From Hypholoma sublateritium FD-334 SS-4 (taxonomy: Eukaryota > Basidiomycota > Agaricomycetes > Agaricales > Strophariaceae), in contig KN817520.1 in NCBI GenBank assembly GCA_000827495.1, forward strand, positions 539,700-603,699: a DNA stretch of 64,000 bases, written 5' to 3'. Below the pieces are notes generated by a model. It saw only the letters and a program-made list of their open reading frames with translations. It was not told where the DNA came from and made no database searches. Positions 58,301-64,000 of the stretch are shown here, one piece after another. Numbering within the stretch: position 1 is the first letter of the stretch; each line of letters begins with the position of its first letter. Made by a program: the position numbers and the translations under genes.

Positions 58301-59004
58301 GGGGCGCGATGCCTGTACCCCATAGACCCCCCAAACGCCGGCTACCTTTTACCCCAGACCAGTCCGGACCACCATCAACCGCCACCAATGACATTCCTGC
58401 TTTTCCATCTCGAAAAAAATGAAACGATGGCAGAACATAACAACATGGCACGCAGTTTCATGCTGGCTGCAATCAACCGTTTGTATCAGTTTTTATAGCA
58501 CCAATCCATATTGTGACTTTATTTACATCGCTACATCTCTCTTTTCTCCGTTCTCTCTCTTCCTTTCTGTTTGCCACAATAATAAAAGGACTGCCTAATA
58601 GTAGTATACTTATAGTCCTACAGTGGCCGCACCCAAAAAAGACATGGGCGGTCGAGGTGGAGAATATATGTGCCTGTATTTGCGATGCCCTGCCACAAAA
58701 ATTGGCCAGGGCATCAATCTCCCCTCATATCAATGCATACTTGGCCGTGAAGCCCAAGTCTAGAAAATTCTTTGTATTATCTGTTCATACAGGTCGAATG
58801 CGAATAAATACAACGAAAAAGAGCAAGCCAACTAGCTACCGGAGCAGTAAACAATAACAGTAACGAACGAATATTGTATGTACATCAGTGAAAAAATGAA
58901 GCTGTCACCAGTCGTAAGTACAAAAAGCACGAAGAATAAAAGGAGTGTGACGAGTAGTACTGTACTCGGGTATCGATGAGGTAGTTTGAAACAGAAGAAA
59001 GTTG
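58301..59004. other. Convergent 3' flanks of NAB2 and the ATPase gene
   Basis: No gene is supported. T/A-rich 3' flank sequence is present, and short frames have no motif. Confidence 0.5.
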
Positions 59005-61655
59005 TTAATCGTCGTTGATCATTTCCAGCAGCTCCTCGCCGCGTTTATCAACAGCGAGTCGGACCATGTCACCTTTACCAAGGTCTTTGAACTATAGGAA
59101 AGACCGGTCAGCATGATTGGTTCCAGCGCAGGTACCGGTGGAAATACTTACAGTGAGCTCGCGAGTCCTGTGCAAGCTCTCAATCTCGTCGATCCTGTCC
59201 CGGACGCCCTGGAGGAGGTCGTCGAAACCGTCTTCGGTCGTCACCTCTCGCGCCACACGCAAGATGAGATTCGAGTCAGGTCGCACATCGTGGTGGATCT
59301 AGAGTAAGGCATTAGATGAGAGGAGATTCATATGCTGAGGAGGTGCGAACATCGATGGCTATAATATTTAGTCGGTCAAGTTCCTCCATGAAATCCGCAC
59401 GCGTCATGATTTGCCGTGCTTGGTACTGTCGAGCGGCTGTCAGTGCATTCGCGGGCGAGTCGAAGTGAGAATTCATCGCACCCAAGAAAGTTTAGGGAGC
59501 GGCAAGTCGTCGTCTAAGCTCCCGCCTGCTGCAACATGCTCTGCTTCTTGTTCTTGACGCTGTTTCACGAAGGCTTCGAGGAGCAGCCATGAACATGAGC
59601 TCCATTTTTGCTGCAGAGAGTGTCAGCTCAATGAATGCAGCGATACAAGGATGAATGTGAGCAACACACGTACCTCGTCCATAACGTCATCGTCGCAGTC
59701 CGGGATCAGTCCTGCAGTGTGGAAAAATTCTCGGCATAACAGAGAAAAACCGCGCAGATAGCGTACCTATCTGGCTCAGCAGCCATCCCTTCTCCACGTC
59801 CAGTAGATGCTTCGCAGTCCAAAGTGGGTCCTTCGACTTCGAAACCTATTCAAGAAAGTCAGAAATTATGGTGCGAATCCATCGCATAAATGGACCTTGT
59901 TCAAAAACGCTAGGCGCCCCCCGACAATCGAGATTGCTTCCTCCATAACTTCTGGCGCAACAGGGTCGAGCTTAGCGAGCTGTCGGATTTGATTCGTCGC
60001 TTGGATGGAATCTCTTCGGTCGAGATCAGTTATTGATATGACCTACAAGACATCTGTGTCAACGAATGCATAGAAGGAGTGCAGCGGTGCGTACGTGCAT
60101 GCGGCTTGCATTTTTTCCTGTAGAAGTGTTGAGTTTGATTGTACTAAGTGAGAGAACGACTAATGAACTTACTCAGGACGTGGAACGGCCAGAAGTCATC
60201 ACTTGATATCACATAGAATGAGAATGAGCACTTGAGTAGAGTTGCCTTTCACGGTATGGGTAACTTACGAAGTGAATACCATTGTCAGGATACCTAGCAA
60301 AGTAGTTAGTAAACACTTGAAGACAACAACACAGGAAACACACACCACTTGCCGCCCACGCCTCAGCCTTCTGTTGCAGCTGCAGAAGGGCATGCTGGCC
60401 TTCGTCGTTGTTTTGGAAGAAGTGGACATTGTTGATGACTAGCACCAGGGGTTTTCTGCGTCGCTGCACGCATTTCAAAGCAACCTTTTCTAGTTTATTC
60501 AACGCTGTAGAAGAGTCGGGGGTTAGTAATTGAGAATCGAGAAGTACTAGAATATCTGTTACCTCGTTCGATATCCAAAGCGGCACCACCTGCAAGAGAG
60601 TGCGTGTCAGCCCCGCGACGGTACAGATACTCTGATATCGTTACCTTCACGGGGATCTCGGCGCTGGAACAAACCAGTTTGTGTATCTTCATTGAACTCG
60701 AAATTGAGGGCTTTGCCCAAACGTAGTCTGAAGACCTCCATATCAGGGTGCGCGTCGCAAAGGGATATCCCCTCTGCGTCGACTTCGGCCATTGATCTGA
60801 ATATCATCGTGCCCTTTCCTGCACCCTGTATATATTTTGGTATTAAGCCGGAGTTTGGGGCGAACGGAATGTCTTGTCCTCGCACCTTGGGTCCAAGCAA
60901 CATGTAATAATGCCCCGGTTCCTCGCCCTTCATGATGCTGTCTATCGTCGGCTGTTCTTTTCTTTCGACGCGACTGTCCCCGACAATACTTGCAGGCTTC
61001 TGTTGGCCTGTATGCAGCTTTGCGAGTTCCAGGGCGGGGTCATACCCAGCTGCAAACGCGTCCTCCATCTGCAACATACATATAAGTATAAGTATAAATA
61101 GATAGCCTAAAGATTCAAACAGTGCACACCTTGTCAAGGACATTCTTCTTGTACCACTTCACGTACAAAATGCCTCCCACGAAGACTGGCCACGTTGTGG
61201 ATTAGACTGGGCGATAGACATTGACAGGGGTGATACTTGCCTGCTGCAAGTCCGATTGCCGTCGTTAATATCGCATCGAGCACAGGTGAGTTCGTGAATG
61301 TGAATCCCCCCGGAGCAGCAGCTGGACCGCCACCGGGTGGGTTGAACGGCATGCTAATCGACGCAGTGCCTTCCTGAACCTCATGGCGGACGGGGGAAAC
61401 GCCAGAAACGGGCGCTGTGCGCGGTCTAGAGGTGCTAGAGACCACAGGGGACGCGGCTTTCTTTCTGGCGGGACTCGAAGCAGAGTTTTCGGGATGATGG
61501 CCGGGTGTCGGGGTGGTGAAATTACGCCTGCGGGGTTCGCCCGCGTCCGCATGGCGTGGCAACCACGGTCGCAACAGACAATTATTATTCGTCGGTCTCA
61601 AGAATACAGACCGCTGAAGAGGGTGCGCGCGTAACGCGACGAGAGCGGCGCTCAT
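59005..61655 (-). CDS. Mitochondrial membrane-anchored P-loop ATPase
   Basis: The N-terminus is Arg-rich and low in acidic residues (MSAALVALRAHPLQRSVFLR), fitting a mitochondrial presequence, and is followed by a Pro/Ser-rich stretch. A transmembrane helix spans an intron: AILTTAIGLAA, then VFVGGILYVKWYKK. The ATPase domain has a Walker A split by an intron (GHYYMLLGPK|GAGKGTMIF) and a Walker B-like KPLVLVINNVHFF. C-terminal helical stretches follow, including LLSQIGLIPDCDDDVMDEQKW, with a charged end KRGEELLEMINDD at a TAA at 59005. About eight introns are visible. The fold recalls ORC/archaeal-type or YME2/RNA12-like P-loop ATPases. It is shorter than YME2, and no RRM is seen. A role on the mitochondrial inner membrane is inferred from the presequence and helix only. 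Confidence 0.7.
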
Positions 61656-61739
61656 CGTCTATGCGCCCAGTCGGTCAGAAGTGACAGAGTGAAGGAGGGA
61701 ATTCAACACGCTGATGTCCTTGGCGCGTGCCGCCGTAAA

Positions 61740-62099
61740 TCAATCGCTGCACTTTGTTGGGCCGATATTTGGGAGAAAAAACACACTAGAAATAAATGCA
61801 CCGCCTACAGCCTGGACAAGGATAATTTTGCGGATGCCATCCCCGTGCGGTGCTAAATTCAGCAGGGCTTGAGCAGGCCGGTATTTTTGTCTGGCATAAA
61901 CTTTGTACCAACAAGTCTTCCCGAACTCGTCCCAAACCGTCAACAACTCTTGTCTATACACGACATCTGCGTGTGCCAATGTTCGCAGGCCGCCCATACT
62001 TTTCGCTTTTTCCGCGACAAGGCTCCAGAAACGATGAAGGCTCTCCTTTTTGATGAACTCGTCCAACGTTGAAACGATTTGATTCTTCCGCGCAACCAA
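61740..62099 (-). CDS. Small hypothetical protein
   Basis: A 119-codon frame beginning MVARKNQIVSTLDEFIKKES, with helical-looking, balanced composition and FLPNIGPTKCSD at its end. It lies between the divergently placed ATPase start and the SAP gene 3' end. No family is recognised. It may be an exon of a larger gene or fortuitous; a hydrophobic run ILVQAVGGAFISSVFFL near the end could be a membrane helix. Confidence 0.3.
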   Translation of the reverse strand: MVARKNQIVSTLDEFIKKESLHRFWSLVAEKAKSMGGLRTLAHADVVYRQELLTVWDEFGKTCWYKVYARQKYRPAQALLNLAPHGDGIRKIILVQAVGGAFISSVFFLPNIGPTKCSD

Positions 62100-62398
62100 A
62101 ATTGCAGAACAACTGTGACTGGAAAAACATCGTCACCACGTTTCGGGTGGGATTACACCATCCTTGAACTGCAGAGACCTTCGGAGACCTCATGACTCTA
62201 CCCATGTTACAGTGGTTACAAGTGAGTGTGGGCTTGCAGCTTGTCATTGACTTAAGTTGTTGTACTCAGCTCTATTGCTCAATGAAGTCCTGGATGAAGA
62301 ACCACAAGAAAACTACATCGTATAGTCCGCTAGAGAATTCGACGGCGAAATAAATAAACAATAAATAACACCAGCGAAAGGCGAATGGTACGCCTGTT

Positions 62399-63486
62399 CT
62401 ACACATAAATATCGTCCGCGTCACCGACAGGCTCCGCTGGGGGAGCAAGTGGCTGGCCATCCTCGACTTCTTCGTCCGTCGACTCAAATTCCTGGTCATG
62501 GGCATCCTCGTTCTCCTCGTTTCCTGGGATCTTGAAGATCCCCTGCAACTTGTTATGCCTTGTCCATGCAGTATTTACAAATGCCGCCCAACGCATTCCT
62601 TCTTCATCTGGCATGTTGGCCACTCCGTCCCACAAGAACCTGTTGCACTTGTAACGAGCCAAGACAGTTCTCTCGACTGCCTCACGTCGCCAGCCCAGGT
62701 GGTCGATGGAGCTAGAGCAAGCCTCCAACAGACCTTGGGTGTGTGCTAGTAGTGCCTTGGCCTCGTCGACTTCGTCTCGCGTCGACGCTTGTTCGTTAAA
62801 CAGCGCCGTTAGGTGACGGCGCACGACGCGGACGTCGTGGTCTGTCTGTTTGGGGACAAAGGGATCTTGGTCGTCTACGGGAGGCGGTGTTTCTTGCATA
62901 CCACTTGACGACTCGGTATGTGTGCAGTAGCTGCTTTCTCGCGAATCCCTTGCGGGCTTCGGTGTGGTAGCCGGTTTATCCAATTGGGGCGCATCCTCTG
63001 GGTTGCCCGACGTAGGCGAAGATAAAGGCGTTCCCTCGCTTGCTGAATCAGGAGTGCCTTGGGGAGATGGAGAGGTTCTCTCTATGCTGCTGCATAAGCG
63101 CCACCGCCGAAAAGTATAGCTCTAATAAATGAAACTCACTCTCCGCTTCCGCCTTCAGAGCCTTTTCCAAGGCCGCTGCGTTAAACTCTTCTTTGGACTG
63201 TTCTACTCTGACGACGTGGCCATTTTGTTGTTGACTGAGCCGGGTTGAGTGCTCAGAATGTACCGCTGCCACCGATTCATCTTCCGGGATCTTCCTTCCC
63301 AGTAGCTCGCCGACTATGGCTTCAGTCTTTCGGTTCGCCTTGATGCCATGCCGCTGAGGGAAATTTAGGATTTCCACTGTCTAGGTGGAACATTATTATA
63401 CGAACCTTCGCATGCTCTTGAATCTGGGCACGACTCAGGGCTTCGAGATATTCGGCATCGTACACTGTCTTCTCTACTCGTAACAT
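62399..63486 (-). CDS. SAP-like domain protein
   Basis: The first exon starts MLRVEKTVYDAEYLEALSRA. Spliced to the second it gives IQEHAK|RHGIKANRKTEAIVGELL, a helix-hinge-helix pattern typical of SAP (SAF/Acinus/PIAS) DNA-binding motifs. A further intron links ALKAEAE to a Ser/Pro-rich region. An acidic, helical C-terminal part follows (TALFNEQASTRDEVDEAKAL, LGWRREAVERTVLARYKCNR, VNTAWTRHNKL) and a very acidic end (ESTDEEVEDGQ). The stop is at 62399. A nuclear, chromatin-linked role is suggested by the SAP-like motif and acidic tail. Similarity to a named protein was not recognised, and the motif was judged by eye only. Confidence 0.6.
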
Positions 63487-64000
63487 GGTTGGGCTGTTGG
63501 ACAGGCTCGGTGGGGTTGCAGTTAGGAAAAGTGGCTGAGCGCGAAAAGCAAGCTCCTAGATGGCCAACGGAGAAGGTGAAGTTCTTCCAGCAAGTGTCAG
63601 TGGCTCCATTTTATATTGTCTTTAGAAATGTTTAACTCCGCTGGAGGTGGCTCAAGCGCCGCATGGTCACCAGAGCCGCTCAAGTCGTATTGGACGTTTT
63701 GGCCATTGTCTTCCTTCCATATTAGGACTCCGCCGCGACCCCGACCACTGCCTTCATCCGTTCACAGATGGGCGAAAAATTATTGTCATCGAGGCGCGTT
63801 GAGTTTCCTTTGTTTTTTGTTTGTATTGTCAGAGAGGTACTTATCACCGGCAGGCTACGGTGAAATGGTGTGTAATACTAAGCTGAAGCTCAACATTAGT
63901 GCTTCAGACAAGCTTCATATCTCGCTGCGACATACTTACATATGGGGACAAGCGCTATTGAACGTGATATGTGAAAGTTGAAAATTCGGCGCCAATATGG
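63487..64000. other. Right flank without a supported gene
   Basis: This holds the promoter side of the SAP-like gene. A plus-strand frame at 63616-63981 has no recognised domain and no family features. Confidence 0.4.

Noticed and set aside
1..64000. CRISPR arrays, rRNA genes, retrotransposon LTRs
   Set aside because: No regularly spaced repeats, rRNA motifs, reverse transcriptase or long terminal repeats were seen.

Overview
The window looks like nuclear DNA of a filamentous basidiomycete, most likely an Agaricomycete. Genes are split by many introns of about 45-70 nt. F-box/leucine-rich proteins, fungal DUF6534-type membrane proteins, a Nab2-type zinc-finger protein, a cytochrome b2-like dehydrogenase and a UbiA-type membrane enzyme all fit that group. 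The source species cannot be named from the sequence. A few N bases mark unresolved assembly positions, mostly at 29.47-29.91 kb.

Layout. 1-9 kb: first member of an isocitrate lyase/PEP mutase (ICL/PEPM) family, a leucine carboxyl methyltransferase (PPM1/LCMT1) and a large RecB-like nuclease-SF1 helicase. 9-13 kb: a 57-residue predicted secreted peptide and an F-box protein. 13.9-21.7 kb: two more ICL/PEPM paralogues, then a flavocytochrome b2-type FMN dehydrogenase. 21.9-23.5 kb: a second F-box protein. 27-30 kb: an eIF4G-like protein with two MIF4G-like domains and an MA3-like C-terminus. 30.7-39.1 kb: cytochrome P450, UbiA-type prenyltransferase/cyclase and MFS transporter, all on the minus strand, a plausible small terpenoid-type cluster. 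39-56 kb: a repeat-rich accessory zone with decayed gene fragments, a local tandem duplication, a >3 kb segmental duplication carrying two DUF6534-type genes, an SDR gene, a decayed fragment of the MFS gene, and a 2.27 kb inverted-repeat DNA element inserted in one duplicate while the other keeps the empty site. 55.8-64 kb: an intron-containing tRNA-Gly, NAB2, a mitochondrial membrane P-loop ATPase and a SAP-like protein.

How the genes may work together. The three ICL/PEPM enzymes and the cytochrome b2-like dehydrogenase lie within 21 kb and could act on small organic acids; oxaloacetate- and glyoxylate-linked oxalate formation is one possibility known from wood-rot fungi, but substrates cannot be read from sequence. 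The P450-UbiA-MFS trio could make, oxidise and export a terpenoid. NAB2, eIF4G, PPM1, the mitochondrial ATPase and the tRNA are housekeeping functions. Exon boundaries were read by eye from GT/AG signals, family motifs and comparison of paralogues. No alignment or database search was run.
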